The notes: a model not told the origin generated them from the letters alone. A stretch of DNA of 64,000 nucleotides from Trametes villosa (GCA_002964805.2 PUDQ02000124.1:56704-120703), one strand, 5' to 3'; positions 23,801 through 34,391 are shown, counted from the stretch's first letter. Program-made: numbers and translations.

Positions 23801-25107
23801 TCATAGAGATTAGAACGCGGAACATACTGCGCCTCCAGGATTTTACGTCCTGGGATTGTAATCGTAGCACCATGAGCAACAGAGCCCGTAGGCAGCCTGT
23901 TGAAGATGGTCATCTTCCCGTCTCCTTGGAAGATTGAATAACCTTGCCGCTCGATAGTGCCAGTGGAGAAGAGTCGTGAGGCCGCTTTAGGGACATAGCA
24001 GACCTTAGGTAGCGTAATCTTCCACTTAACACCGTCGATGTACGTCTCAGCCTTAACGGTACCCTCGCCTACACCAAGTACAGAGTTCCCACTTCCAGCA
24101 GTGCTGAAGACAATGGGGTCGTTGTACTCGTGATAAGTAGCGAAATCGGCGAGGTTCCAGGTGACGTGCATGGAGGCTCCTGAGTCCATAAGCCAACGAG
24201 TAGGAATCACGCCAGCGGCATTAGCCGCACGATAGAAAGAAGCGTGCATAGAGGCGTCCTCAGAGGAGGAGGCGCCTGCGGACTCGACTACAAGTACATT
24301 GGCAGCGGGAGCGACGACGTGAGCGGTATTGGTAGTGTCCTTTCCTTTCCCCTTGTCCTTCTTCTTCCCACCATTGCCCTTGCCGTTGGGACGCATCTCG
24401 GGGTGCTTCTTGTAGCAAGTGGACTCGTGGTGAGTCGCACTACCACAGTGGGAGCAGGGGCCCTTCGGCTTAGGCTGCGTCTTGGAGACGCGGGAGGCGG
24501 ACTGTCCAGACTTGCGCATGGACTCCTCAGCGAGAGACTTCGCGAGGATGACGTCGACGGTGAGTTTCTCGAGCTCCGTCGTGGCCATAAGCGCAGAGAT
24601 CATCGACCGGTAGGATTCCGGGACCTTGGACAGAAGGATGAGGGCCTGGATCGTCTCCTCAAGCTTGATCCCATTGGTAGAGATCTCGCGGAGGCGGGTG
24701 ACGATCTTGCTCGACTGGTCCTGAATGGACTTCTGGTCCGACATGCGACCTTCGCTGATGAGGGCCTCAAAGAGGCCCCAGACGTGCGCGCTGTTCGGTT
24801 TCCCAAACTTGTTCTGCAGCGCGTCCCACATCTGCTTGGCTGTAGCAGTTGTGCCAGCGACGGTAGCGGCGGAATCCAGGATGTAGTGGAAGCTAGGCGC
24901 GGTCCGGATGGTGATGAGACCGGCGGCCTTGTTGTTTTGCTTCTTCCACTCCTTGGAGGCTTCCGCATCAGTAGCGGCGGGCTGAGTGCCCGTGATAGCC
25001 TCCCAGCAGTCGGCGAACATGAGGTAACCCTTCATCTTCGCGGCCCAGTCTGCATACTGAGCGGCAGAAGAGAGAGCAGGAACAGATTCTGGTTTGATAT
25101 CCCCCAT
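20866..25107 (-). CDS. Copia Gag-Pol polyprotein
   Basis: From the first ATG (25107, MGDIKPESV) the frame gives 1413 residues; the frame is open for another 147 codons upstream to 25548 but holds no ATG there. Order, counted from the open-frame start: Gag with a UBN2-like core (QYADWAAKMKGYLMF); a CCHC zinc knuckle CSHCGSATHHESTC near 370; aspartic protease WLMDSGAS near 452; the GAG-pre-integrase WHRRFGHAGKEAL with HHCC zinc site (CDGCAFGKSH). Then come the integrase core with TDLDGP, SDRGGEY and NGRAER supplying D, D and E (about 660-770), reverse transcriptase with VLYVDDLLL near 1241, and RNase H with YSDSDWAED and SSTEAEY near 1410-1460. No stop or frameshift is seen. Copia elements make virus-like particles in the cytoplasm and integrate a cDNA copy. 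Confidence 0.95.
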   Translation of the reverse strand: MGDIKPESVPALSSAAQYADWAAKMKGYLMFADCWEAITGTQPAATDAEASKEWKKQNNKAAGLITIRTAPSFHYILDSAATVAGTTATAKQMWDALQNKFGKPNSAHVWGLFEALISEGRMSDQKSIQDQSSKIVTRLREISTNGIKLEETIQALILLSKVPESYRSMISALMATTELEKLTVDVILAKSLAEESMRKSGQSASRVSKTQPKPKGPCSHCGSATHHESTCYKKHPEMRPNGKGNGGKKKDKGKGKDTTNTAHVVAPAANVLVVESAGASSSEDASMHASFYRAANAAGVIPTRWLMDSGASMHVTWNLADFATYHEYNDPIVFSTAGSGNSVLGVGEGTVKAETYIDGVKWKITLPKVCYVPKAASRLFSTGTIERQGYSIFQGDGKMTIFNRLPTGSVAHGATITIPGRKILEAQYVPRSNLYECELEIADSLKLDLNVRTYKTWHRRFGHAGKEALSKLPSNVKGVDAIDPADGEPCDGCAFGKSHRSSFPPSEKRATEPLELVHTDLDGPMRTRSINGYSYFAGFIDDHSGLARAYYLKHKSDAFRAFDDYKAWAENQTGKKIKRVRSDRGGEYTSKEFTDHLRKHGIEHHKTMPKSPQQNGRAERWNRTVVEKAMSMLHQAGLSHGFWQLAMEAAVHIYNRQPMRRLKWRCPITVWDGTVPDVSYFRVFGCKAYVHVQKSERAGKLDKKAVEMTFVGYEAGSKGYRFWNPATRSIVVSRDVTFDEESFPARKTPGDHPVTPDDSPFPEYTEPSDEASNADDDELPPLPVQLPEPQPEVLDPPPAPAPPAPEPEAPAEPERPPTPPPVPPPRPAHVRRRHEPVGGPSIARDKPHREVKPPKRYGDSTYGDEPPARVDARTDADGTQHEQAETLLAFLAAAQYKAGLPNTHRDAMHSPEASKWQAAEKAEYDSLLENKTWILVPRPKNRHVVANRWVYDIKHDGRYKARLVAKGFTQIWGEDYNETFSPVARFESIRYLLAHAALEDWDIESMDVKTAFLNGDLEEEIYMEQPEGWAVRGKENYVCLLKKAIYGLKQASRQWNAKIHKSLLDMGFKRTYSDAGVYVYRRQGGDFVTIVVLYVDDLLLFGDRPSHIKQVKDTLSGQYKMTDLGPVERFLGLRITRDRSTRTIDIDQSEYIQSVLERFNMADCKPARTPLPAGAVLEKSKQTATDSFRKRYQSLIGSILYATLGTRPDIDFAVTRLSKYNANPSNAHWNFAKYILRYLQGTKDYKLRYNGASNDGLLSYSDSDWAEDRDDRHSTSGFVFLMAGGVVSWASRRQPTVSGSSTEAEYKAASDACRQMAWLRTFGSELGDDISRATPLCLDNQGSIFLAVNPAYDRKIKHVEITYHYVREQVELGNTEIFYVASADQLADALTKNVPFSILERFRQGVGLVSSAS

Positions 25108-26050
25108 GACGAGGAGAAAGAACTCGGGGGAATCGGTGAAGTCTTCGCCGAAGTCTAGATCGAATGGAGTTGGAGAGGGCGAGCGCGAAGAGACTTCAGA
25201 ATCTGGGAGAGGAACGGTTGTAGGAGACGGGGGAGCAGACTGAGGGAGCGGAACGAGGTGCCAATGGCCAACCTGGTGAGGACGAACGAGAGCGGCCCAG
25301 CTTCGAGGAGTTCCTCGAGGTCCTTGATCGTAGCGATGAGGACAGGGGTGCTCGTCGCAGGGGTAGTATGAGTCGTCCGGCGGATTGTAATGACGGTCGA
25401 TGTGTTCTTCGGTGTCGAAGATGTGAAACCGACCAGAACAGTCAAATGGTTCGTCGGCGACGGAGGAATCAGAAGAAGAGCCTTGAAGGTCTGCGTCAAC
25501 TTCTTCCTCAGAGTCCAGGACCAGGGGTTCCGCAGTTGTGGGCTCCAAAGTGGTTCAGGGAAGCGCGATGATTGACTTGCTGTGTGCACGGAGAGAGAGA
25601 GATGAACACCTGTTGCGGTGCACCAGGAATCCAGGCAGCCGATATGCCCGAAGACCCAGATAGAAGTCGCCAACTGTGCCCAAGAAAGCTACTAGGTACG
25701 TATGGCTATCCGACGCAAAAAGCTATAGTAAGGAGGGTCCGAACGGTTGTCCTCCGGTCCAAAGCTCAGAACGAGCCCGGCTACGACGACTGGCAGCTGC
25801 AAGTGCAGGGCCTGGTCGAAGTATATGTGAAGAAAGGCCGGACTATAAAAGGCCTGTGTAGCTAGGTGCGTGCGAGTACGTAGGGCTAGTAAAAGCACTC
25901 AGGGCTGCGTCACGAGCGCAGAAAAGTCCCCCTGGTAGCAGTGTCGGCGGGCACAGTCAAGAGGTTAGGAATATGGGGGAGGGTGTGCACAAACCAGCGA
26001 GGTCGACGAGCAAAGAGTGCGCGCGCGGTGTCGACGATGAGGAGCAACCG
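25108..26050 (-). other. Copia leader between 5' LTR and the gag ATG
   Basis: About 940 nt of leader on the - strand. The part nearest gag (25548-25108) is an open frame in phase with gag, Asp/Glu/Pro-rich and without a start codon. It may be translated from a non-ATG start or may be a decayed or spliced N-terminal extension. The remainder shows nothing recognisable. Confidence 0.55.
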
Positions 26051-26073
26051 GTTAGAGCGCAGGGCTCATAACC
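26051..26073 (-). other. Primer binding site for half-tRNA priming by initiator tRNA-Met
   Basis: On the - strand the 5' LTR is followed directly by GGTTATGAGCCCTGCGC. Its complement (GCGCAGGGCTCATAACC, + strand) equals the D-stem to anticodon-loop part of eukaryotic initiator tRNA-Met, containing the CAT anticodon. The primer would therefore be the internal half-tRNA fragment, as known for Drosophila copia, not the tRNA 3' end. This is not a tRNA gene: only one arm is present. Confidence 0.8.
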
Positions 26074-26627
26074 TGATGAACTCTGAACCTGGAAGGCTGT
26101 AAGCCGCACAAAGAGAGGTCTTCAGTCTGTGAGAGAACGACTATGATTGCATAGTACTGTACCTGTAAGCCGCACAAAGAGAGGCTACAAGTACTAGTAA
26201 GTAAACATGTAAAGGCGCATAGGTAATATGGGACTTACTCTTCAGTCTGTGAGAGAACGACTGAAGAGCAGAGGCCTGCAGAGTCCTCCTTATATACTAC
26301 TGAGGGAGGACGATGAATAAGCATAGAGAAGAGATCATATAACCGTCCAGAGGACGCTGACTGAGCGAAGGTAGGACGATGAGTAAGAACGAGGCATGTG
26401 ATGTCCATGGCTGAGTAACACTAAGCTCCAGACAGGTCTAGAATAGTCAGGAGCATCGTAGAACGTACCAGAAGCATAGGTAGGGATGGCAGGATGCCGA
26501 GTATGTACAGAACAAAAGAATGTACGTATATGGTAAGTAGGAAAGTCCATGCCGGCGTATCGTAGACGCACGGCCACTAACACTGCCACTCCCGGTCCGG
26601 CACAGCCGTAGACACGGAAGTTCAACA
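26074..26627 (-). repeat. 5' LTR of the copia element (554 bp)
   Basis: Near-identical partner of 20280-20854, with the same TG...CA ends. It contains the element's promoter in such families; TATATA occurs on either strand near 26291. Confidence 0.95.
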
Positions 26628-26632
26628 AAACG
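26628..26632. repeat. 5-bp target-site duplication (right) of the copia element
   Basis: AAACG, identical to 20275-20279. Removing the element restores one copy of the target. Confidence 0.92.
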
Positions 26633-28377
26633 GTGTACACCTGCTGGTCGTATCCGTATGCGATGATATATCAGCCTTGAAGTATGGGTGTTAGCATAGA
26701 CAGGCGGGCGGGGAAGGGAAAATACACACGAACGCTGGTGTACGTCTATCGAGACTGCGGTGACGTCTTCGCCGGTGCGGCTTGGGGTCCGTATTCATAA
26801 GCCCCATACATATGAATAAGACTTGACGCTCTCGCGAAGCCCGATGGGAAGGAGCTAGACGACCGTCTAAGTTTTCGGAACCGATGAGCAGCGCCCTCGT
26901 TTCAGCTGGTGGCTATCTGCAATGAAAGGGGGGCCCAAACGGTCAGGCGATGAGAAGGGCGCGCTGATTTCAGGGCGCATAATCCACAAACTGGTGGAGT
27001 GGCTGGCATAGTGGCATGTTGAGGACTGAGTTCGGTGGATAACTACTTGTAAGCAGTAGCGTCGGATTCTCCTCTCACTTCGCTGCTCAACGCTGCTGTC
27101 AGCCACTCTGAAGCAACAGGGCATCCTGGAATACGGTATTCGCGGTTGGAAGTGGCGTACAGTTCTTAAAGAGAGTGTTTATTCCTGTCGAGAACGCATC
27201 AGTGTCTGAAACCCGCACTACGTTCATGATTAGACCTGCGAGCTTACCTTCCTTTCGCGATCTGAACCGAGTCACTTTTCCGCGAGTGAGGCCTTTCAGA
27301 CCGCGCAGTATTGACAAAGTAACACCACCGATGTCAGTAGAGCAAGCGGGTGATACAGAGCTCAAGAATTGAGCCAGCTCGGCAAGTGAACATGGTGGGG
27401 GAGCAGGGCCAAGGACAATAACCTTAAGCGCCATAAACCATTGTGGCGTTCACTCCTCCGAGCGCCTACTGTGCGCAAATCTTGCCACCGCCTCTTGCAC
27501 CGAGTCCCAACCGTCAGATGTGTTTCGCGCTCCAGGAAACTGCGGGTAAGCTGTGGTATATTAGGTGTGGTAATACTGACTAACGCGGGGCGAGCTCCAG
27601 ATTTCGCTTGCATCCGGCAAGGATGCATCGGCCCATGCAACGTGTCGCCGGCATTCTGCCACAATGTTGAACAGTTATGATTTATCGGTTTGTAACGACT
27701 GAGGCACGTTTCATGTTTTGGTGTATGCGATGTACTTACGTGTTGGGACTTGGCAGGAAACCTGGCTACCCGTCAAGCAAGCGAATCTGCAGATATGGGT
27801 TAATGTGAGCTATAACCTCACGAGTCGCGCGCATATACGACAGCACTCTCGAGATCGCCTGTGCATTCAAGCTATTAGATGCTTTCTTGGCCTCGCTCGA
27901 CGCTAGATGCGTTGTAGTCTTCTCTCTTGCCCAGTCATTCACTAGGTCCTCCTAGAGGTCTTCGCGATGATCTTGTCCCTCTGGTTGCTTTATCGCCTCA
28001 TCCCACGATGCAGTGCCTGCTCTACGCCGCGCTGAGCGTCTCGATGTCATCTCTTCCTGTTCTCGCTTCCTGAATTCCTGTGCTCTGGGAGCATACTTTG
28101 TTCTCTATACGGCACTGAATATGTCGTGGGAACGTCTCATCGTTCCCAATAAGGCGCTGTAAGTCCTCCCCCAGCCCTTGTACTCTCATAACTTCCACTT
28201 CCTTCCGCAGCACAAGAATGTGTACAGGATCGTTTCAAGGTGTCGCTGGCAACCATCTGATCTCTGTTCCTCAATATATGGACGACGTACAGTTCAGGAA
28301 CTGCAAATTTCTCTCCTCCCTTCACACTCCTCTCACTCGCCTCTATCTCTCGCAGCTCGCCCTTGAATGCCCCTACG
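26633..28377. other. 1.7 kb intergenic stretch
   Basis: The only candidate is a - strand ATG frame at 27434-27099. It has a possible intron 27247-27126 (GTAAGCT...TTCCAG) and would encode about 90 residues (MALKVIVLGPAPPPC...), with no recognised domain; I do not annotate it as a gene. The right end (about 28100-28377) is the likely promoter and leader of the F-box gene and contains a short upstream ATG frame at 28120. Confidence 0.4.
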
Positions 28378-30541
28378 ATGTCGGGAGGCTTGATATTCAC
28401 GAACTCGCCTGATAAACGTCTGGCTACAGCCCCAAGGAGCGACTCTCTCGACCGCATCCCCAACGATGTCCTGCTCGATTGCGTCATGATGCGTCTGAAC
28501 GTGCTGGACATCATACATCTCCGACAGGTTCGGTCTACTCTCTTGAACATAGTATTGATCTAATGTCAACAATAGGTTAGCAAGCGCTACTACGAGCTCT
28601 CGCACCATGCCGCGCTATGGAAGCATATCCTCCGCACGACCAACCTCGCGCTTCCGCCTGTCCCTCCGACTCTCCGCCATTCGGACGTACGAATGACAGG
28701 TTTGGAAGCGGAGAGGATGGTTTGTCGCGCGCTGTCACTTCAAAAGAACTGGAAGAGGAAGTCTCCTCGCTGCTTCCTCCACTGGACGTTCGATGCGTAT
28801 TGTCGCGTGCTGGAGATGACTCTCCTTCCTGGTGGGCGATACCTTGTCGCATCCGTATCCGACCCGACCGGACAAAAATGCGCTCTTGTGGTCTACGCTC
28901 TCGATACCTTCGGCTCCTCGAGGCTCATCGCAAAAACGGATCTGGCTACGAAGGCGTACGAGATTCGCGCCACGTATGTGACGATCCAGGGCCAGAAGAG
29001 TCTCGCTATCGCGTATCTCCGAAGGGACTACCACCACAAGTCGGATAGACGAAAAGCGTTAGTCTGTCACAACTTCGGACTGAAGACTTTCCGGCTCACA
29101 TATCACACAGAGCGCAAGGCCTTCTGCTGAACGTCTCCGAGTATAGCTCGTACCACGACATAGACGTCGAGTTTCGGCACGAATGCGTCGCCATACACGC
29201 GCGTCTGTTTGTTCTCGAAGAGCTCGCAGACCTGTCCTCCGACATCGACACTACTCAGTTCTTTGAGAAGGCGAGGGATCTTCCCCCGCCTTTCGAGAAC
29301 CTGGTCCGCATCACCTCCGGTCCCCAACACCGTCTCATGTGTCCGGACATCGCGGAGATGTTCGATTCCGCCTACCTCGCCGTGGCGAAGTTTCCGAACG
29401 ACATCATCTACAAGCGGCTCGATGGTGGGCCCGCCGCTACGGTAACGTGCTTGCCGCTGCAACCACACGCTCATTCTGTGAGTAACCTAGACAGCTCGGT
29501 GTACGTACAGCCGCATTGATTATATACGTCGCAGACCCACGTCGTGAAGGCTATGCGTCTCGTTCCTCAAGAAGGGACCGCATTTGTGGTGCGCGAAATC
29601 AGCGTACCCCTCACGCAAGAGCAGCGGTGGCCCATCTACGCCTTCGAGATGCATGGCGTCATTCCTGCTGGGGAGACCAAAACCACTCATGTACAAAGCG
29701 CCCAGCAATGGGTCACGGCCAGGGATCTTGGGCATCTCTCCCACATCCAGATTGCCGACCTCAATCTTCCTCCCCGCGACGACAATTCCATACTCGGAAA
29801 ATTGCGGAGGGCCTCTTCCGATACGGCTGCGCCGTCCCCGCTCTCGGTGTACGGCTGCCGCCTCGACGAGCAGGGCTGCATCCTAATGCGCTTCTTCCCG
29901 CATCGTTTCGTGATCGAGGCCCCGCCGACGCCGCCCTCCGAGGATGATGCACAACCGTTGCCGGTCCCTCTACCCGAGCCCGAGCGCCGAGTTGAGTATC
30001 GCTACATACTCTCTCACAACGATGCGATCAAGAAGGGCACATCCGTTCAGGAGCGCGTGCGTATCCTCCCTGGGATCTTCCGCCCTCTGATGGTACGTAC
30101 GCGGTCCGACAACCTCTCGTATGCCCCGCCGATCGAGGATATCTCCCCGTGGATGCACTCCAAGATACAAGGGGGAGCGTTGATGCTGTTTAACGGCATA
30201 GCCTTCCCGAAGGAGTGCCACCCGCGGCACGCAAAGTTCGCCAACATGCCATGGCCCAAACCTGAGGATCCGGAGCTGCGCGCGAGTGCGTTTGCATGGG
30301 ACGAGACGATCGGGCGGCTCGTCGTCGCGAACACGAATACCGACGACTTGTATGTCTACGACTTCGCGCATGCGCCGAGGCGAGGTACGCCGGTCTGTGC
30401 TCTACGCCTGATTGGTGGCTAATAGACGCGGTGTCTGCAGATTACCAAGGACATAGGCTGCCCCTGCCCCTGCGCGACATCCCCAACCCAGACATCTTAT
30501 ACCGCCCGAGTGATCACTTCTTTGATGCCATGCACGTCTGA
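28378..30541 (+). CDS. F-box protein with beta-propeller-like C-terminal region
   Basis: Five exons: 28378-28527, 28576-29057, 29111-29477, 29535-30384 and 30441-30541, 649 residues. Each junction is phase-consistent; the last intron (30385-30440) rescues a conserved-looking end, LPLPLRDIPNPDILYRPSDHFFDAMHV, that the unspliced frame misses. The F-box lies at about 24-70 (LDRIPNDVLLDCVMMRLNVL, then the exon-2 segment VSKRYYELSHHAALWKHIL), split by intron 1 as in many relatives. After a linker (LEAERMVCRALSLQKNW) the chain is a series of beta-rich repeats such as LLPGGRYLVASVSD and FAWDETIGRLVVANTNTDDLYVYDFA, which look like propeller blades. Expected role: SCF ubiquitin-ligase substrate receptor; target unknown. 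Intron 1 has the weak donor GTTCGG, the least certain junction. Confidence 0.85.
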
Positions 30542-30991
30542 CTACCATAATATACTCGCTCGTCTTGTTCTTGTTGCTCTCCTCGCTCTACCGGTTGCTC
30601 TCGCTGTCCTCGCTTGCCCGTCTCCCTCTCCTAATCGCCCGCTCGACCGCGCTCCTGACTGCTTTTCTTGTCGCTCTCGTTGCTCCCCACGTATTCATAA
30701 TGTACAATATTCCTTGGTGCAACAATGCAGGGTCGCTGGCTCGATCCATCTGTGGCTGCTTCCGCTGAATTAGACTACACGCCGCACACCCGCATCACGC
30801 TCGATTCTAGCGGCGTGCTCCACCCTCGGACCCTTGAGATATCCACTACGTGACTGCAAGCAACCTGGAGCTGGCCTTGGGGTCCTTTCACTGGGGATGG
30901 CCGCCGCCGTCAGATACACGTCGTAACAGGGCGGGGGTGCAGGTATAGATACACACCTGGCAAGCTCCGCCTCACACTACGAGTTACAAGT

Positions 30992-31732
30992 CTAGATGTC
31001 CTTATGGGCCGTCGGGAACTCCAGAGCAAGGTCAACCGCGGGCCTCTTGTACGGCAGTAGGGTCAGGTTCTCATGTATGGTCAGCCTTGGCAGGTTTCTC
31101 GTCAACGCGATTGCGGGGATCGGCACAGAAACGCTGCAGTGCGTAGGAGGTCGCTGTTCCTCCGGGGAGGCAAGAGAGTGCCCGGGGAGTATCTTCGAAC
31201 CACTGCCGGCCGCGTGGCTGCAACCGCTGGCGGGCATCGAGCCTCGACGGTGGCGTTCGGGTGAAGTGATGGTTGTGAACGAAAACACTGAGAACCTGGG
31301 GCCGGTATGTGCGTGCTGCGCCTCTGTGTTCGCACTCAATGTTAATCATAGGTGCGCCGAGTAGATAGATGGATACCTGCGCCTCGGCTCGCGCTCTGTT
31401 CGTTCATCGCCGCAGTGACTTTCTTCTTCGTCTGCTTCCCACCAGAGCTTCCGGTACAGCATGCATGCGGAAGTGACAAGAACTAAGAGCCCGCATACAG
31501 CCACGGATCCGCGAACGATGGCGGTTACGAGAGCGGGTTCAGGTGGCTGGGAGACCTGCGAATCCTCGCCGCCAGGGATGATGGAAGACAAGGGTTGGCC
31601 TACGCCAGACGCGGACATGGCGGTCGTGAGTGTCGTGGAGAGGGGCGGTGGTATCCCGAAAGTGATTGTAGGGAGTGGGTTCGCGCCAGTAGTGGGCGGA
31701 AAAGGCTGCGGGAAGGACGGATGCGGTGGCAT
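30992..31732 (-). CDS. Single-pass membrane protein with Pro/Thr-rich N-terminus (TM1)
   Basis: Two exons, 31732-31377 and 31295-30992, join over an 81-nt intron (GTATCC...CCCAG) to give 219 residues. About 65 Pro/Ser/Thr-rich residues (likely outside, open to O-mannosylation) precede one hydrophobic segment at about 67-93 (ALVTAIVRGSVAVCGLLVLV). This is followed by YRKLWW, an acidic patch and a cytoplasmic tail of about 120 residues. There is no separate signal peptide, so the segment would act as a signal anchor (type III). The same plan, with an intron shortly after the membrane segment, recurs at 33131-32350 and 37666-36853, suggesting old tandem paralogues whose tails have diverged beyond recognition. 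Function unknown; wall-sensor or receptor-like roles are only speculation. Confidence 0.65.
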
Positions 31733-32349
31733 CTTGGAGCGGTAGAGCGAGATGTTGAACTGTCCCTCATAGATATTCTATGGCTCTCTATATATCCTCG
31801 CCAAGGCAGATACATTGCAGTTGTCAGCTTCGTAACGGGATGGCTGGAGGGCAGGATATCCAGACCTAATCGACGTCGCGCGCGCTCAATATCTTCAGAT
31901 ATCCGGATACCAGCAGGCGTTCCTCTGGCCGCCCGGCTCCGTCGCGCACGGATACCTAAGTCTCTCGCTCCCGACTTGCGACAAGTAGTCCTCGCGCTGA
32001 ACACGCCTTAGATAACGCTGGATACGAGTGAATATGGCAGTTTCTATGATACAAGCACAGGCAACGACTGACGAGATGATGATATATGGAGGCAGAACAG
32101 TCCGAGAGAGCGTGGCGATGTGGACATGTAAGCAAAAAGAGCGGAACTGAGACCTGAGACGTGTCGCTCTACGACGAAGGCCTACAATGGAGCAATAAAG
32201 TGGGGGTTTTTCTGGGTATCCTTCGCCATGGCATCGCGAATAGGTTGAAGAGTTATGTAGCCTGCACAAACCGGATTAGATAACGTTCACGAGGATTTAT
32301 AGGGGGCGTACAGGAGATTGTGGCGTCGATAGAACGCCCGCGATGGGCA
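31733..32349. other. Intergenic stretch between TM1 and TM2
   Basis: 617 bp, AT-richer than the surroundings. It holds the TM1 promoter and the TM2 3' end, and no further gene is visible. Confidence 0.5.
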
Positions 32350-33131
32350 CTAATACGCAATGCCGCGGGAGAACTCAGAACCCAGGTCAACCGGCGCGGA
32401 AGTAGGTCTCCGGGAGTTCTGCACAATAACGGATGTCCGCTTTTGTCTCACGAGAGAGGGAGGCGAGATGGTGGGAATCTCCGTAGTGTATGAAGGAGGC
32501 CTCGCATCGTCATGGAAAAGCCACGAGGAAGGGATTTTCCGTTCGTGTATGCTCGGACAATCATAGTCGTACGGCGTGATCGGTGAAGGGGTAGGTGACC
32601 GCAAAGAGAGTCTGCATTCTACAAATCATCATGAATAAGACGCACAGAATCCGTCGAGAACTATTCGTGACACTCACCGGACTTCGATCGTCGATGCAGT
32701 ACGGCAGCCCGTATTCGGTGATACCGCCAGAATACGAAAGCGACTACCAAGACAATCGCCACGCCTACCGAAGCAGCGCCAATCCCGGCCAAGGATTTTA
32801 CGACCTTAGAAGAGGATGTCTCGCTCGTACCAACCACTGTAACCTCCGGTATAGGGCATCCATCGGCGTAGGGCAGTGTCGAAGTGGGGAGGACGTCGCG
32901 AGACACCATATCCTGGATAGTGGACGCGGTGGGCGGGGTCGTTTGAGGACTGGAGGGCTGAGTGAGAGTAACGACAAGGGTGAGGACGAGATTGCCGTTG
33001 GATGGAGAATCGGTATCCCTGCGACCTAGTGATGTTGGTCGAGCGTTGGCATCCGTCGATGAGGGTGCAGGGCGAATGCAGCTGCGCGAACGCTGAGGAG
33101 GTGGCATGGTGGGTAGGGATTGAGCTAGCAT
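32350..33131 (-). CDS. Single-pass membrane protein with Ser/Thr/Pro-rich ectodomain (TM2)
   Basis: Exons 33131-32678 and 32618-32350 with a 59-nt intron (GTGAGT...TTGTAG), 240 residues. A second ATG at 33107 (MPPPQRSRS) matches the starts of its relatives better and would give 232. From that start, Ser/Thr/Pro-rich sequence (TQPSSPQTTPPTAST) is followed by the membrane segment at about 106-127 (IGAASVGVAIVLVVAFVFW) with a basic stop-transfer RYHRIRAAVLHRR, then the intron. The tail contains ARPPSYTTE, a PPxY motif of the kind bound by WW domains of Rsp5/Nedd4 ubiquitin ligases. Same architecture as TM1 and TM3. No enzymatic domain. Confidence 0.68.
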
Positions 33132-34316
33132 CCCTGAACGATGCTTTTATGCAGATACGAAGATGCGCATATACGAGTACACCTGTCACTGGGCTGTCAG
33201 TGGCTCCATACTTTCCATCCGTCTGATGACTGGAGTAGTGAAGCGTGGCCTGTCTATGTCCAGGTACGAGGTCCGCTGAGAACTGGATTCCGAGGATACA
33301 CTGTCGCTCCGTTGTGCCTCAGTGTTCCTTTGATCAGTTAGAGAACGAAAGACGTACCAGGGGCGGTACGAGGATCCTCATATCAGGAATACATATAACA
33401 CACAACGCGCATTGTTCAGCGATTCCTTACATGGCCGGCAATAGAGCCTCTACACCAGCTCTCGAGGTGTCTGAGACTATTCTAGTGCTCCATTCTGCTG
33501 TGGTACTGACTGAGTATCCCGTTCTGGGCTGGGTAGGGCGATGAACGTGGTGGTTCCGGTGAAGTCTGCCGGCGCCTATAAAGTGCGTTACCGGAGGCGA
33601 GCGAGCGAGCGTTAGCGCTGGTCAGTGCTTGTAACTCGAACTCGACCACCACCGGCTCCTTGTTCACGACGATCTCCTCTGTTCAACTTATCATCCACTG
33701 TGCCTTGGACAGTTGAGTAGCTCAGGATATGGTTCTAAGTTGCCTGTCTAGATATCAGCTATAGTGTGCTGACCTCCAGCGGAAACCCGATAGTATTCAC
33801 CAGTATCAACCGGGGACCACGTATGCGTATATCCGACACCGGTACCGTTAGTGTGGCCATGCACTACATACGACGCTGAAACCGCCCTTCTATACGAGGG
33901 GCTAAGAGCTATGGCATGCACGTCGTTCCTCGAGGCTCGCGTTGTGCCTAGCATCAACATTCTCGTAAACACCGATGTCGGCGTCGGGTTTAGCGCTGGT
34001 AGTCGACGGCAGCGGCATCGGTGGTAGCACTTGCTGCAGGAGTTAACGTATCTTTTCCCATCATTGACGTCTATGCCTCGCATTAGATGTGGCGGTAATG
34101 GAGTGTATGTGGGGCTACTTGAAGGTATTGTACTCCCGCCTAGTGTTGCTCCTATCGCCGTTAACGTGCGGCTTTAGCAGACGCTCCGCCTGCGACACCG
34201 CCGACGACACTGCGGCTGACCAAGGACGTTCTGCGTCCTGCGCAGTGATCAAGGTGTACTCGAGACCACAACCTCCTGGTGCTCTCCACGCCAGCCAAAC
34301 GATCTCCAGCGGGACG
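33132..34316. other. 1.2 kb intergenic stretch
   Basis: Contains the TM2 promoter on the left and the SDR2 promoter on the right. Two - strand frames (34083-33748 and 34406-34161) have short secreted-protein-like pieces but no convincing start or domain; they may be remnants of a decayed gene. No repeat is seen. Confidence 0.35.
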
Positions 34317-34322
34317 TATAAA
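34317..34322 (+). promoter_or_regulatory. TATA box of SDR2
   Basis: TATAAA, 75 nt before the SDR2 ATG, at nearly the same spacing as in SDR1 and SDR3. Confidence 0.6.
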
Positions 34323-34391
34323 TTGCCCCTCGGCCACACAGGATGAGACCAACACCCACATCCCGACAGCCAGTACCACCTGTATAACCCG

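Larger units (their letters stand above)
20280..26627 (-). mobile_element. Complete Ty1/copia LTR retrotransposon, 6348 bp
   Basis: Element on the - strand with two LTRs (26074-26627 as 5' LTR, 20280-20854 as 3' LTR), a primer binding site, one long gag-pol frame in copia order (protease, integrase, reverse transcriptase, RNase H) and a polypurine tract. It is flanked by AAACG duplications. The LTRs differ by only about five substitutions plus one 21-bp indel (an extra GACGCTGACTGAG-type unit near 20570), so insertion is recent. The coding frame is uninterrupted, so the element may still be mobile. Confidence 0.95.

Noticed and set aside
24244..25158. 304-codon + strand ORF inside the copia element
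   Set aside because: Antisense shadow of the intact gag-pol frame; no independent domain.
26051..26073. Possible tRNA gene (initiator-Met-like sequence)
   Set aside because: Only the D-stem to anticodon part is present, directly abutting an LTR; it is the primer binding site.
27099..27434. 111-codon - strand ATG frame
   Set aside because: No domain, one weak possible intron, no supporting context; kept only as a note in the intergenic entry.
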